Below are positions 40,147 to 49,117 of a stretch of DNA of 64,000 bases, piece by piece. The position numbers were made by a program, and so were the translations under genes. The stretch is taken from positions 124,001-188,000 of the forward strand of contig NZ_JBIGIC010000010.1 in assembly GCF_043555985.1 (NCBI RefSeq). The letters run 5' to 3'. This DNA comes from Pelomonas candidula. Lineage in GTDB: Bacteria > Pseudomonadota > Gammaproteobacteria > Burkholderiales > Burkholderiaceae_C. Each line of letters starts with the position of its first letter. The first letter of the stretch is position 1. Under the pieces are notes generated by a model. It was not told the origin of the DNA and ran no database searches. It saw only the letters and a list, made by a program, of their open reading frames with translations.

Positions 40147-40208
40147 GGGCGGCATTGTCGCGGGCTCCCACCTCGGCCTAGGATGCACGTCTTCGGGAGA
40201 GAGAAGCG

Positions 40209-40997
40209 TTGAAGCGCAGACACTGCCTCGCCGCGTGTGCCGCCCTGGCCGGGCAGGCCCGGGGCCAGGGCTTGCGCCCGCTGGCCATCGGCTTCGACGA
40301 GGGCAGCCTGCCGACGATGTACCGGGCTGGCGCGCAACCGGCCGCGCGCGGCATCTATCCGGCGCTGGTCGGCCTGGCTTTCGCGGCGCTGGGGCGGCCC
40401 TGCGAGCTGCGGGCGCTGCCGTTCAAGCGCCTGCTGGCCGACGTGGACGGTGGCCAGCTGCTGGCCGGCGCCGTCATCCGCACGCCGGAGCGCGAGCAGC
40501 GCTGGCTGTTCAGTCAGGCCTATTTCCTGGAGCGGCTGTCGGTCTACTCGGCCGGCGTGCCCTTTCGCGGCCTGGCCGATCTGACCGGCAAGCGCGTCGG
40601 CGTCATCCGCGGCTGGTCCTACGGCGAGGCCTTTGATGCGGCGCGTCGGCTGGGCGACTTCCACTGCGAGGAGGTCTCGGCCGATGAGCACAACTTCGCC
40701 AAGCTGCTGCGCGGCCGCCTCGACTACGTGGTGGCCACCGAGCTGGGCGGTCGCATGCTGCTGGAATTGCCGGCCTTCGAGAGGCGCATCGCCAGCGGTG
40801 CCGCCGCGCTGGGCGTGACGCCCATCCATCTCGCGTTGCCACGCAGTCACGAGGGGGGCGCGGCGCTGCTGGCGGCCTTCAACACCGCCGTCGAGCAGTT
40901 GCAGCGGGACGGCCAGGTCGAGCCGCTGGTCGCGCGCGAGATCGCCGCGGCGGCCGAGTTGGTGCGGGGGCGCGGCGGTGTGGCGTCAATTGCGTGA
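40209..40997 (+). CDS. Periplasmic solute-binding protein, family 3 type
   Basis: 262 residues with a TTG start preceded by GGGAGAGAGA. The N-terminal signal MKRRHCLAACAALAGQARGQ leads into an amino-acid-binding-like fold: LAIGFDEGSLPTMY, RLSVYSAGVPFRGLADLTGKRVG and LLRGRLDYVVATELGG. No transporter genes adjoin it; the next gene is a chemoreceptor, so a sensory role is possible but unproved. The ligand is unknown. Confidence 0.8.
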   Translation: MKRRHCLAACAALAGQARGQGLRPLAIGFDEGSLPTMYRAGAQPAARGIYPALVGLAFAALGRPCELRALPFKRLLADVDGGQLLAGAVIRTPEREQRWLFSQAYFLERLSVYSAGVPFRGLADLTGKRVGVIRGWSYGEAFDAARRLGDFHCEEVSADEHNFAKLLRGRLDYVVATELGGRMLLELPAFERRIASGAAALGVTPIHLALPRSHEGGAALLAAFNTAVEQLQRDGQVEPLVAREIAAAAELVRGRGGVASIA

Positions 40998-41087
40998 CGC
41001 ATTTCGCGAATCTAGGGTTTACCCTCTGTCCGGGCTGGTGCGCAGGCGCACCACGGCGGAACATGCGTGGTTTTGGGAGTGCTCGCG

Positions 41088-42647
41088 ATGACTTCGTTCT
41101 CTGCTGCCCGCCAGGGCTCCATCGGCCGCCGGCTGGCGCTGGTGCTGTCCTGCATCCTCGGCCTGTCGGTGTTCAGCAGCCTTGTGGCCGTCTGGCAGCT
41201 GCGCGCGCTGGGTGCCGAGGTGGAGGACATGCTGGAGCGCAGCCTGAAGGTCGAGCGCGCCGCGGTGGACTGGATGCGCAACACCAGCTCGGGCGTGCAG
41301 CGCGCTGCGGCCATCGCCAAGAGCAGCGACCCCTCGTTGATCGAGTATTTCGCGCCAGCCACCGCGGCAGCCATCAAGGAGACCAGCGAACTGCAGAAGC
41401 AGATCGAGACCGCGTTGGACTCTCCCGAGGAGCGTGAGTTGTTCGCCCGCATCGGCGAGCAGCGCAAGGCCTACCTGGCCGCACGAGAGGAGGTCAGCAA
41501 GGCCAAGAAGGCGGGTGATGCAGAGGGCGCTGCCAAGCTGTTCGCCGACCGTTTCGAGCCGGCGTCCAAGACGTATCTCGATGCCGTCGCCAGCCTGGCC
41601 CAGCGCCAGCGTGAACAGCTGGACGCTTCGGCGCGGCAGGTCGAGGCGCTGCGCGAGCGCACTGTCTGGCTGCTGGTGGGCTGCACGGCGCTGGCGCTGG
41701 TGGCCGGCATCGCGCTGAGCGTCGTGTTGACGCGCGGCATCACCGGCCCGCTGCGCGAGGCCGAGCGCTCGGCCCGCGCCATCGCCGACATGGACCTGAC
41801 CGGCGAGGCCCAGCGCCACTACGGCAACGACGAGACCGGCCAGCTGCTGCGCGCCATCGACGCGATGCGTGACGCCCTGCGCCGCGCGCTGCAGGAGGTG
41901 CGCAGCGTTGTCGACAACATCTCCACGGCCAGCGCGGAGATCGCGACCGGCAACCTGGACCTGAGCAGCCGCACGGAGCAGGCCGCGTCGAACCTGGAGG
42001 AGACGGCGAGCGCGATGGAGGAGCTGACGGGCACCGTGCGGCACAGCGCCGACTCGGCCGCTCAGGCCAACCAGCTGACCGGTTCCGCGGCCGACGTGGC
42101 CCGGCGCGGCGGCAACGTCGTGGCCCAGGTGGTGAACACGATGACCGATATCCAGCAGTCCAGCCACAAGATCGGCGACATCATCGGCACCATCGACGGC
42201 ATTGCCTTCCAGACCAACATCCTGGCGCTGAATGCGGCGGTCGAGGCCGCGCGTGCCGGCGAGCAGGGCCGCGGCTTTGCCGTCGTGGCCGGCGAAGTGC
42301 GCACGCTGGCCCAGCGCAGTGCCGAGGCGGCGCGCGAGATCAAGGCACTCATCGGCGCCAGCGTGGATCGCGTCGAGGCGGGTTCGCGTCTCGTGGCGGA
42401 CGCCGGCAGCACGATGAACGAGATCGTCGACAGCGTGCAGCGCGTGACCGACATCGTGGGCGAGATCAGCACGGCCACCCAGGAGCAGAGCCAGGGCATC
42501 GGCCAGATCAACCTGGCCGTGGCCGACCTCGACAAGATGACGCAGCAGAACGCGGCGCTGGTCGAGCAATCCACCGCCGCCGCCGAAAGCCTGAAGGAAC
42601 AGGCCAGCCGCCTCAGCAGCGTCGTCGCCACCTTCCGCTTGAACTGA
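41088..42647 (+). CDS. Methyl-accepting chemotaxis protein
   Basis: 519 residues. TM1 (about 15-37) and TM2 (about 193-214) flank a helical periplasmic sensor of the four-helix-bundle (Tar/4HB) type. A HAMP domain follows, then a long coiled-coil signalling domain. The CheA/CheW-contact tip is IDGIAFQTNILALNAAVEAA (370-389) with RAGEQGRGFAVVAGEVR. The C-terminus (FRLN) lacks the NWETF-like CheR docking pentapeptide. The ATG at 41088 has GGGAG upstream. No other chemotaxis genes are in the window. Confidence 0.93.
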   Translation: MTSFSAARQGSIGRRLALVLSCILGLSVFSSLVAVWQLRALGAEVEDMLERSLKVERAAVDWMRNTSSGVQRAAAIAKSSDPSLIEYFAPATAAAIKETSELQKQIETALDSPEERELFARIGEQRKAYLAAREEVSKAKKAGDAEGAAKLFADRFEPASKTYLDAVASLAQRQREQLDASARQVEALRERTVWLLVGCTALALVAGIALSVVLTRGITGPLREAERSARAIADMDLTGEAQRHYGNDETGQLLRAIDAMRDALRRALQEVRSVVDNISTASAEIATGNLDLSSRTEQAASNLEETASAMEELTGTVRHSADSAAQANQLTGSAADVARRGGNVVAQVVNTMTDIQQSSHKIGDIIGTIDGIAFQTNILALNAAVEAARAGEQGRGFAVVAGEVRTLAQRSAEAAREIKALIGASVDRVEAGSRLVADAGSTMNEIVDSVQRVTDIVGEISTATQEQSQGIGQINLAVADLDKMTQQNAALVEQSTAAAESLKEQASRLSSVVATFRLN

Positions 42648-42750
42648 GGCTCCCGGTCCGAGCGGGACCTTGACCACGTGGAACGACTTGGGAGCCGCCC
42701 GGTGTTCGGCCCGAAATGCCCGATGCGCGCGCGGCGCCGCATCCCTTCCA

Positions 42751-42820
42751 GCGACTCCCACTGATCCGGCTTCGCCGGTCAGTCGGGAGTGCCCCTTGAG
42801 GGGCCGCAGCTCCGCTGCGG
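42751..42820. repeat. Intergenic palindromic cluster between MCP and gspF
   Basis: An imperfect long hairpin ACTCCCACTGATCCGGC-TTCG-CCGGTCAGTCGGGAGT, a CCCCTTGAGGGG palindrome and a CCGCAGC-TCC-GCTGCGG hairpin (42804-42820) lie side by side between two convergent genes. They could end transcription from both sides, but the T tracts are poor; repeat elements of this kind are scattered in related genomes. Confidence 0.5.
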
Positions 42821-42830
42821 TAGGGGTGGT

Positions 42831-44042
42831 CTACTTGACCCAGGTGTTGAGCTGGATGATCGGCAGCAGCACCGCCAACACGATGAGCAGCACGACGGCG
42901 CCCATCGCGACGATGAGCAGCGGCTCCAGCAGCGTGGCGGCAGCCATGGAGCGGCGGGTCACTTCCACGCTGAGCTGACGCGCGGCGCGGCCCAGCATCT
43001 CGGGCAACTGGCCGGTCTGCTCGCCCAGGCGCGCGAACATCGCCAGGATGCCGGGGAAGCGCTTCTTGCCCGCCAGCGCCGAGCCCAGCGGCGCACCTTC
43101 GCGCACCTGCACCAGCGCATCCAGCGCGTCGGCCTGCATGGCGCGGTTGGACAGCGTCTCGGCCGCGGCCTGCAAGGCTTTCAGGATGGGCACGCCGGCG
43201 CCCGCCAGCATGGCCAGCGTGCCGGCGAAGCGCGCCGCGTTGTAGCCGCGGGCCAGGCGGCCCAGCAGCGGCAGGCTCAGGATGCCGGCGTCGAAGCGCA
43301 ACCGGAAGGCCGGTGCCTTCAGCGCCTGGCGCAGCAGCAGGCCGCCGGCGATCAGCGCGATCAGCATCGCCCAGCCCCAGTGGCGCACGAAGTCGCTGAT
43401 GGCCAGCATCGCAACCGTCAGCGCCGGCAGCGCGCGCTTGGAGCTGGTGAACACGGTCGCGATCTGTGGCACGACGTAGGTGACCAGGAAGATGACGATG
43501 AAGACCGAGATCAGCGAGACGATGGCCGGATAGGCCATGGCGCCGACGAGCTTGGACTTCAGGTCCTGGCGCTCCTCCAGGTCGTCGGCCAGCTTCTCCA
43601 GCACCTGGCCCAGTGCGCCGCTCTGCTCGCCGGCCGAGACGACGCCGCGGTAGACGTCGTCGAACTCGCGCGGCGCTGTGGCCAGCGCGCGTGCGAAGGC
43701 CGAGCCGGCGTTGACCTCGGCCTTGAGCTGGCTGATGAGCTCGCGCTGCCGGGTGTCCTCGCTCTCGTCGGCCAGTGCGGTCAGCGCGCGCTCGATGGGC
43801 AGGCCCGAGCCGACGAGGCCGGCGAGCTGGCGTGTCCAGACGGCCAGTGCGGTCGCGCTGAACACGCGGCGCGCGAAGCGGCTGCCTTCCTGCGCGCCGT
43901 GCTGCTGCACCACCTCGATGGACAGCGGCGTGATGCCCTGGGCCCGCACGGCGGCACGCGCGGCACGCGGGTTGTCGGCCTCGATCAGGCCGCTGGTCTG
44001 GCGGCCGGAATCGGTGAGGGCTTCGTACTTGTAGGCGGGCAC
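42831..44042 (-). CDS. gspF: Type II secretion inner-membrane platform protein GspF
   Basis: 403 residues with a GTG start one base after the gspE stop. Start PAYKYEALTDSGRQTSGLIEA is typical, followed by the two repeated GspF domains (LAVWTRQLAGLVGSGLPIERAL; RFAGTLAMLAGAGVPILKALQ) and three membrane helices. GspF is the platform that couples the GspE ATPase to pseudopilin assembly. Last gene of the gspG-F operon. Confidence 0.96.
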   Translation of the reverse strand: MPAYKYEALTDSGRQTSGLIEADNPRAARAAVRAQGITPLSIEVVQQHGAQEGSRFARRVFSATALAVWTRQLAGLVGSGLPIERALTALADESEDTRQRELISQLKAEVNAGSAFARALATAPREFDDVYRGVVSAGEQSGALGQVLEKLADDLEERQDLKSKLVGAMAYPAIVSLISVFIVIFLVTYVVPQIATVFTSSKRALPALTVAMLAISDFVRHWGWAMLIALIAGGLLLRQALKAPAFRLRFDAGILSLPLLGRLARGYNAARFAGTLAMLAGAGVPILKALQAAAETLSNRAMQADALDALVQVREGAPLGSALAGKKRFPGILAMFARLGEQTGQLPEMLGRAARQLSVEVTRRSMAAATLLEPLLIVAMGAVVLLIVLAVLLPIIQLNTWVK

Positions 44043-44043
44043 C

Positions 44044-45471
44044 TTAGCCTTCCCGGGTCACGCGCAGCACTTCTTCGAGCGACGTCACGCCGGCCTCGAT
44101 GAGCCGTTCGCCGTCCTCGCGCATCGAGCGCAGGCCGTTGGCCGTGGCGGCCGCCTGCAGCTGGCTTTCCGGCGCACGGTTGTGGATGAGGCCGCGCACG
44201 GCTTCGTCGGCCACCATCAGCTCGTAGACGCCCGTGCGTCCCTTGTAGCCGGTCTGGCCGCAGGCTTCGCAGCCGACGGGGTGCCAGCGACCGTGGTCGT
44301 CCTGCGTCTTGCAGACGGGACACAGCCGACGCACGAGTCGCTGGGCCAGCACGCCCAGCAGCGAGCTGCTGAGCAGGAAGGGCTCGACGCCCATGTCGGT
44401 CAGCCGCGTGACGGCGCTGGGCGCGTCGTTGGTGTGCAGCGTGGCCAGCACCAGGTGGCCCGTGAGGGACGCCTGGATGGCGATCTGCGCGGTCTCGTAG
44501 TCGCGGATTTCGCCGATCATGATGACGTCCGGGTCCTGGCGCAGGATGGCGCGCAAGGCCTTGGCGAAGGTCAGGTCGATCTTGGCGTTGACCTGGGTCT
44601 GGCCGATGCCGGGCAGCTCGTACTCGATCGGGTCCTCGACGGTCAGCACGTTGGTCGTGCTGGTGTCGACGGTCTGCAGCGAGGCGTACAGCGAGGTCGT
44701 CTTGCCCGAGCCGGTCGGGCCGGTGACGAGCACGATGCCGTGCGGCTGCTGCACGAGCTTCTTGAACGCCGACAGCACATGGCCGTCCATGCCCAGGCCT
44801 TCGAGCGTGAACTTGGATTCGCTCTTGTCCAGCAGGCGCAGCACGGCGCGCTCGCCGTGGGCGGAAGGCAGCGTGGACACGCGCACGTCGATGGCGCGGC
44901 CGCCGATTCGCAGCGAGATGCGGCCGTCCTGTGGCAGGCGCTTCTCGGCGATGTCCAGCTCGGCCATGATCTTCAGGCGCGAGATCAGCGCCGCGTGCAG
45001 CGCGCGGTTGGGCTGCACGACCTCGCGCAGCGTGCCGTCGACGCGGAAGCGCACCGAGCTGCTGCGCTCGTAGGGCTCGATGTGGATGTCGCTCGCGCCG
45101 TCCTTCGCGGCCTGCGTCAGCAGCGCGTTGAGCATGCGGATGATGGGCGCATCGTTGGCAGCTTCCAGCAGGTCTTCCACGGCGGGCAGGTCCTGCATCA
45201 TGCGCGACAGGTCCACCGCGCTCTCGACCTCGCCGACGACGACGGCCGCGCTGCTCTCGCTGCCGGCGTAGGCCGCGTTGATGCGTGCCATCAGCGTGTT
45301 GGCGGGCTCCGCTTCGAGGCGGTCCACCGAGTACTGGCGCTGCACCTCGGACAGCGTGGCCCAGCCGACTTCGGGCGGCATCCACAACGTCAGCGCACTG
45401 CCGTCGTCTTCCAGAAGCACGCAGTTGGCCTTCGCGAAGGCGTAGGGCAGGGGGTGGCGGTTGGCGGCCAT
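44044..45471 (-). CDS. gspE: Type II secretion ATPase GspE
   Basis: 475 residues, hexameric cytosolic ATPase that powers pseudopilus extension. Walker A GPTGSGKTTS is at 251-260, the Asp and His boxes are VLTVEDPIEYELPGIGQ and HLVLATLHTNDAP, and the zinc tetracysteine has C384/C387 and C401/C404. The N-terminal domain that docks GspL is shorter than in the largest homologues. gspD lies 15 bases upstream. Confidence 0.96.
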   Translation of the reverse strand: MAANRHPLPYAFAKANCVLLEDDGSALTLWMPPEVGWATLSEVQRQYSVDRLEAEPANTLMARINAAYAGSESSAAVVVGEVESAVDLSRMMQDLPAVEDLLEAANDAPIIRMLNALLTQAAKDGASDIHIEPYERSSSVRFRVDGTLREVVQPNRALHAALISRLKIMAELDIAEKRLPQDGRISLRIGGRAIDVRVSTLPSAHGERAVLRLLDKSESKFTLEGLGMDGHVLSAFKKLVQQPHGIVLVTGPTGSGKTTSLYASLQTVDTSTTNVLTVEDPIEYELPGIGQTQVNAKIDLTFAKALRAILRQDPDVIMIGEIRDYETAQIAIQASLTGHLVLATLHTNDAPSAVTRLTDMGVEPFLLSSSLLGVLAQRLVRRLCPVCKTQDDHGRWHPVGCEACGQTGYKGRTGVYELMVADEAVRGLIHNRAPESQLQAAATANGLRSMREDGERLIEAGVTSLEEVLRVTREG

Positions 45472-45486
45472 GGGCGACGCTCGGCC

Positions 45487-47697
45487 TTACTGCTGCGGCT
45501 GTGGTGGCACGATCTTGCCGACCGGCGCCTTGGGATCGGGCAGCACGGGTGCGCCGGTGTCGGGCAGCAGGACGCTCTTGGCGGGCTGCAGGTCCTGCTG
45601 TACGGCGCGGATGCTTTCGTAGCGGCTCAACGAGATCTCGTTGGCGCTATCCGCCGTGCGCAGTACGACGGGGCGCAGGAAGACCATCAGGTTGGTCTTC
45701 ACGCGCTTGCGGCTCTTGCTGCTGAACAGGTTGCCGATGACCGGGATCTTGGACAGGCCTGGCACGCCATCGTCGCCGTCGCTGTACTCGTCCTTCAGCA
45801 GGCCGCCCAACACGATGACGTCGCCGTTGTCGACGACCACCGAGGTCTCGATGGCGCTCTTGTCCAGCGTCGGGCCGTTGGTGCTGCTGCTGGTGCCGGA
45901 CACGACGGAGGAGTTCTCCTGGTAGACCTGCATGCGGATGGTGCCGCCTTCGCCGATCTGGCTCTTGATCTTCAGCGTCAGGCCGACGTCCTTGCGGTCC
46001 ACCGTCGTGAACGGGCTGACCGTGCTGGAGCTGCTGGTGCTGCTGGCGTAGGAGCCGGTCACGAAGGGCACGTTCTGGCCGATGACGATGCGGGCTTCCT
46101 CGTTGTCCAGCGCGATCAGGTTGGGCGTGGACAGCACGTTGGCGCCGCTCTGGCTCTCCAGGAAGTTGGCCATCGCGCCCAGCGTGTAGTGGGTGCCGAA
46201 CTTCTTCAGCACGCCGAGGTTCAGGCCCGCGGGGGCGGAGCTGGAACTCAGGGCCGTCGTCACGCCGGAGGTGCCGCTGGCCACGGCCGCCGTGGCGGTG
46301 ATGATGTTGGACAGGCCCGTGCCGAAGTTGGTGCCGGCGCCGGTGATGGAGCCGTCGCCGCTGCTGCCGAACAGGTTCTGCCACTGCACGCCGAACTGTC
46401 CGGCCTTGGTGTTGTCGATCTTGACGATCAGCGACTCGACGTAGACCTGGGCGCGGCGCGCGTCGAGCTGGTCGATGACGGCGCGCACCTGGCGGTACAG
46501 CGGCTCGGCGGCCGTGATGATGAGCGAGTTCGTCGACGGGTCGGCCTGCACGAAGCCACCGGTGGACGGGCCGGCCGAGGCCGACAGCGGCGACGTCGAG
46601 GCGGTGGACGCGCCGGTCGTGGACGTGGTGGTGCCACTGGTGGCGGTGGGCGTCGTCGCGTTGCCGCCGAAGCTGGTGTTCGTGCTGCCCAGGCCGCCGC
46701 TGCTGGTGCCGGTGGTGCCGTTGCCGCCCGTGCCGCCGGACGCGGCCGCGGCGAAGGCCGCGCGCAGCACGGTGGCCAGCTTCACGGCGTCGGCGTTCTT
46801 CAGGTAGACGACGCGGATGTTGTTGCCACCATCGGTGCTGGGCTGGTCCAGCTTGTCGACCATGGAGCGCACGGCAGCCAGGCGGGTGGGGTTGCTGGCG
46901 CGCAGGATGAGGCCGTTGGAGCGCGGGTCCACCAGCACGCTGACGGCGCTGCTGCTCTGGCCTGGCACCGCAGCGCCGGCCGTCTGGCCGCCGTCGGCCA
47001 GGCGCTGCACCAGCGGGGCGAGGTCGGCCGCGACGGCGTGCTTCAGCGGCACGATCTCGATGTCGCTGGTGCCCGGCGTGTCCATCGCCGCGACGATCTT
47101 GGCGATGCGCTGCAGGTTGTCCGCGTAGTCGGTGATGACCAGGCTGTTGTTGCCCGGGTTGGCGTTGATCGTGTTGTTGGGGCTGATCAGCGGACGCAGC
47201 ACGGCGACGAGGTTGTTCGCGTTCTCGTGCTGGATGCGGAAGATCTGCGTCAGGATCTGGTCGCCACGCGTGTTGCTGGTCTCGACGGCCACCGAGCCGG
47301 CCTGCAGCTTGGCGTCGGCCTCGGGCAGCACCTTTAGCAGCCCGGCCGTCTCGACGACCGTGAAGCCCAGGCCGCGCAGCGCGGCGAGGTAGTTGCGGTA
47401 GGCCTCGGCCACCGACACCGGCTGTTCGCTGTAGACGGTGACCGTGCCCTTGACGCGCGGGTCGATGATGATCTGGCGGTCCAGCATGACGCCGATGGCG
47501 CGGGTGACGGCCTCGATGTCGGCGTTGACGAAGTTCAGCGTGACGGGCGAGCTGGCCTTGACGGCGGGGCCCTTGCCTGCGCCGGGGCGGCTGCGCTGTA
47601 CGGTGGCGTTGTCGGGCTGCGCGAACGCGCTGCCGGCGCCCAGCAGCAGGGCCGTGATCGCAACGGCGGTGGCGGTGCGGTGGAGATTCATGATCAT
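45487..47697 (-). CDS. gspD: Type II secretion outer-membrane secretin GspD
   Basis: 736 residues. Signal peptide (LLLGAGSAFA) then N0-N1-N2-N3 domains (VTLNFVNADIEAVTRAIGVM, VPLKHAVAADLAPLVQRL, VVYLKNADAVKLATVLR) and a C-terminal secretin domain with VLSTPNLIALDNEEARI and VPGLSKIPVIGNLFSSKSR. A Gly/Thr/Ser-rich stretch interrupts N3. The ATG at 47697 overlaps the gspN stop as ATGA; another ATG lies two codons later. It forms the outer-membrane exit channel. Confidence 0.95.
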   Translation of the reverse strand: MIMNLHRTATAVAITALLLGAGSAFAQPDNATVQRSRPGAGKGPAVKASSPVTLNFVNADIEAVTRAIGVMLDRQIIIDPRVKGTVTVYSEQPVSVAEAYRNYLAALRGLGFTVVETAGLLKVLPEADAKLQAGSVAVETSNTRGDQILTQIFRIQHENANNLVAVLRPLISPNNTINANPGNNSLVITDYADNLQRIAKIVAAMDTPGTSDIEIVPLKHAVAADLAPLVQRLADGGQTAGAAVPGQSSSAVSVLVDPRSNGLILRASNPTRLAAVRSMVDKLDQPSTDGGNNIRVVYLKNADAVKLATVLRAAFAAAASGGTGGNGTTGTSSGGLGSTNTSFGGNATTPTATSGTTTSTTGASTASTSPLSASAGPSTGGFVQADPSTNSLIITAAEPLYRQVRAVIDQLDARRAQVYVESLIVKIDNTKAGQFGVQWQNLFGSSGDGSITGAGTNFGTGLSNIITATAAVASGTSGVTTALSSSSAPAGLNLGVLKKFGTHYTLGAMANFLESQSGANVLSTPNLIALDNEEARIVIGQNVPFVTGSYASSTSSSSTVSPFTTVDRKDVGLTLKIKSQIGEGGTIRMQVYQENSSVVSGTSSSTNGPTLDKSAIETSVVVDNGDVIVLGGLLKDEYSDGDDGVPGLSKIPVIGNLFSSKSRKRVKTNLMVFLRPVVLRTADSANEISLSRYESIRAVQQDLQPAKSVLLPDTGAPVLPDPKAPVGKIVPPQPQQ

Positions 47698-48587
47698 CCG
47701 ATCGTCAAGACGGAACGCGCCCCCTGGCGGCGTCCGATGATGTTCAGCAGGTTGTTGAGCGCTTCCTCGCGGCCCGGCGCGGCACCGGCCTCGCCGATGA
47801 AGCGGCTCTTGCCGCCCGGGATCACCGTGCCCACGCCGTTGAGCTGCAGCGCTCCCTCCAGCGTGGACAGGCGCAGCGTGCTGACGCCGGGGTTGCCCGG
47901 GTCGGCGTTCAACGTGAAGCGGTAGCTGCCCAGCGGCGCGACCGTGGACACGCGCGAGGACAGGTTGAGCAGGTCGAACTGCAGTTCGCCGAACTGGCGC
48001 CAGCGGCCCTGCACGGACTCCAGCCGGAACTCGCGCGCCGACAGCCGCAGCGAGCCGCCCAGCTGCAGCGTGTTCCACGGCGTGCCCAGGCCCGACAGCA
48101 CGCCGGCCGGCAGCCGGGCCAGCCAGTCGGCGCGGTTGTCGACGCTGATCTCCATGCGACCCAGGCCGGGCTTGATGCCCAGCAACAGCTCGCCGTTGAT
48201 GCAGCAGTCCTGCCGCGCGGCGAGCTGCAGGCCCAGGCCCTTGATGCCCATCTTCCAGTGCAGGCGGCCTGGCAGCGAGGCTGCGTCGCGGCTGCCCGTG
48301 CCGCCGGTCAGCACCAGCGCGCCCGAGCCGTTCCAGATGCTGCCGCGCGTGTCGACGAGCAGCAGATGCTCGCCGGTGGCGGACGCCAGCGTGCCCGCCA
48401 GCCAGCTGGCCGGCGCAAAGATGACCAGGGCACCGATGAGGCCGATCACCGCGCCCACGATGCCCCAGCGCCGCGACGCGTCGTGGCGCACCGAGCGGCC
48501 GCCGGAGCCCAGCGTGCTGGCGCCGAACACGGAGTCCTGCACCGTCGTCAGGGGCGGTGGCGCCGACTTCTTCTTGAACCAGCGCAT
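47694..48587 (-). CDS. gspN: Type II secretion protein GspN
   Basis: 297 residues with one membrane helix (WGIVGAVIGLIGALVIFAPASW) after a short cytoplasmic tail (MRWFKKK). The periplasmic part has the GspN pattern of repeated amphipathic strands (LLVDTRGSIWNGSGALVLTGG, LHWKMGIKGLGL). GspN is an accessory component of uncertain role, thought to help secretin placement. Start overlaps the gspM stop by one base (TGATG). Confidence 0.9.
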   Translation of the reverse strand: MRWFKKKSAPPPLTTVQDSVFGASTLGSGGRSVRHDASRRWGIVGAVIGLIGALVIFAPASWLAGTLASATGEHLLLVDTRGSIWNGSGALVLTGGTGSRDAASLPGRLHWKMGIKGLGLQLAARQDCCINGELLLGIKPGLGRMEISVDNRADWLARLPAGVLSGLGTPWNTLQLGGSLRLSAREFRLESVQGRWRQFGELQFDLLNLSSRVSTVAPLGSYRFTLNADPGNPGVSTLRLSTLEGALQLNGVGTVIPGGKSRFIGEAGAAPGREEALNNLLNIIGRRQGARSVLTIG

Positions 48588-49117
48588 CAGGCTCCCCCTC
48601 CCAGCGTCAGCACGAGGGTGCCGGCGTAGCCCTTGGGGCCGCGCGTCAGCTGGGCCTCGACGGGGCGTGCGCGGGCGGCCGAGCGCACTTCGCCCAGCCA
48701 GGCCTGCAGCGCCGGCGGGGTGATGCCGTTCAGCGTGACGACGGCGCGGTCGCCGGTCAGGTTCAGGCGCGCGACGGCGCCGAGGTGGTCGACCGATGCC
48801 TTCAGGGCTTCCTGCGCCTGGGCCGGCGGCACGGGCTGGATCTTGCGCAGCGCCTGGGCCTCCTGGGCCTGGGCCTGCATCTGCTGCAGCTGGGCCTCCA
48901 GCTGTTCGAGTTCGGCGGGCGCGGTCTTCAGCGTGCGCAGCGCGGGGGCCAGCAGCACGCTCCAGGCGAGCAACAGGCCCAGCACGATGGCGACGGCGCC
49001 CAGCGCGAGGCGCTCGCGTTCGCCCAGGGACTGCCACTGCGTGAGGGCCTGGGCGCGCAGGTGGCGCCACTGGGCCTGGAAGTCGCCGCTGGCGGCGGGA
49101 GAGGTGAAGCGGGCCAT
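48587..49117 (-). CDS. gspM: Type II secretion inner-membrane protein GspM
   Basis: 176 residues. A bitopic protein: short cytoplasmic N-terminus, one helix (LALGAVAIVLGLLLAWSVLLAP), a coiled coil (AELEQLEAQLQQMQAQAQEAQAL), and a small ferredoxin-like periplasmic domain (RAVVTLNGITPPALQAWLGEV). It pairs with GspL in the platform. Its start shares one base with the gspL stop. Confidence 0.92.
   Translation of the reverse strand: MARFTSPAASGDFQAQWRHLRAQALTQWQSLGERERLALGAVAIVLGLLLAWSVLLAPALRTLKTAPAELEQLEAQLQQMQAQAQEAQALRKIQPVPPAQAQEALKASVDHLGAVARLNLTGDRAVVTLNGITPPALQAWLGEVRSAARARPVEAQLTRGPKGYAGTLVLTLGGGA

Noticed and set aside
44182..47337. A 1051-codon open frame on the plus strand opposite gspE and gspD
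   Set aside because: It is an antisense shadow in high-GC coding DNA, rich in Gly/Ala/Arg/His with no motifs, while the minus strand encodes clear GspE and GspD.
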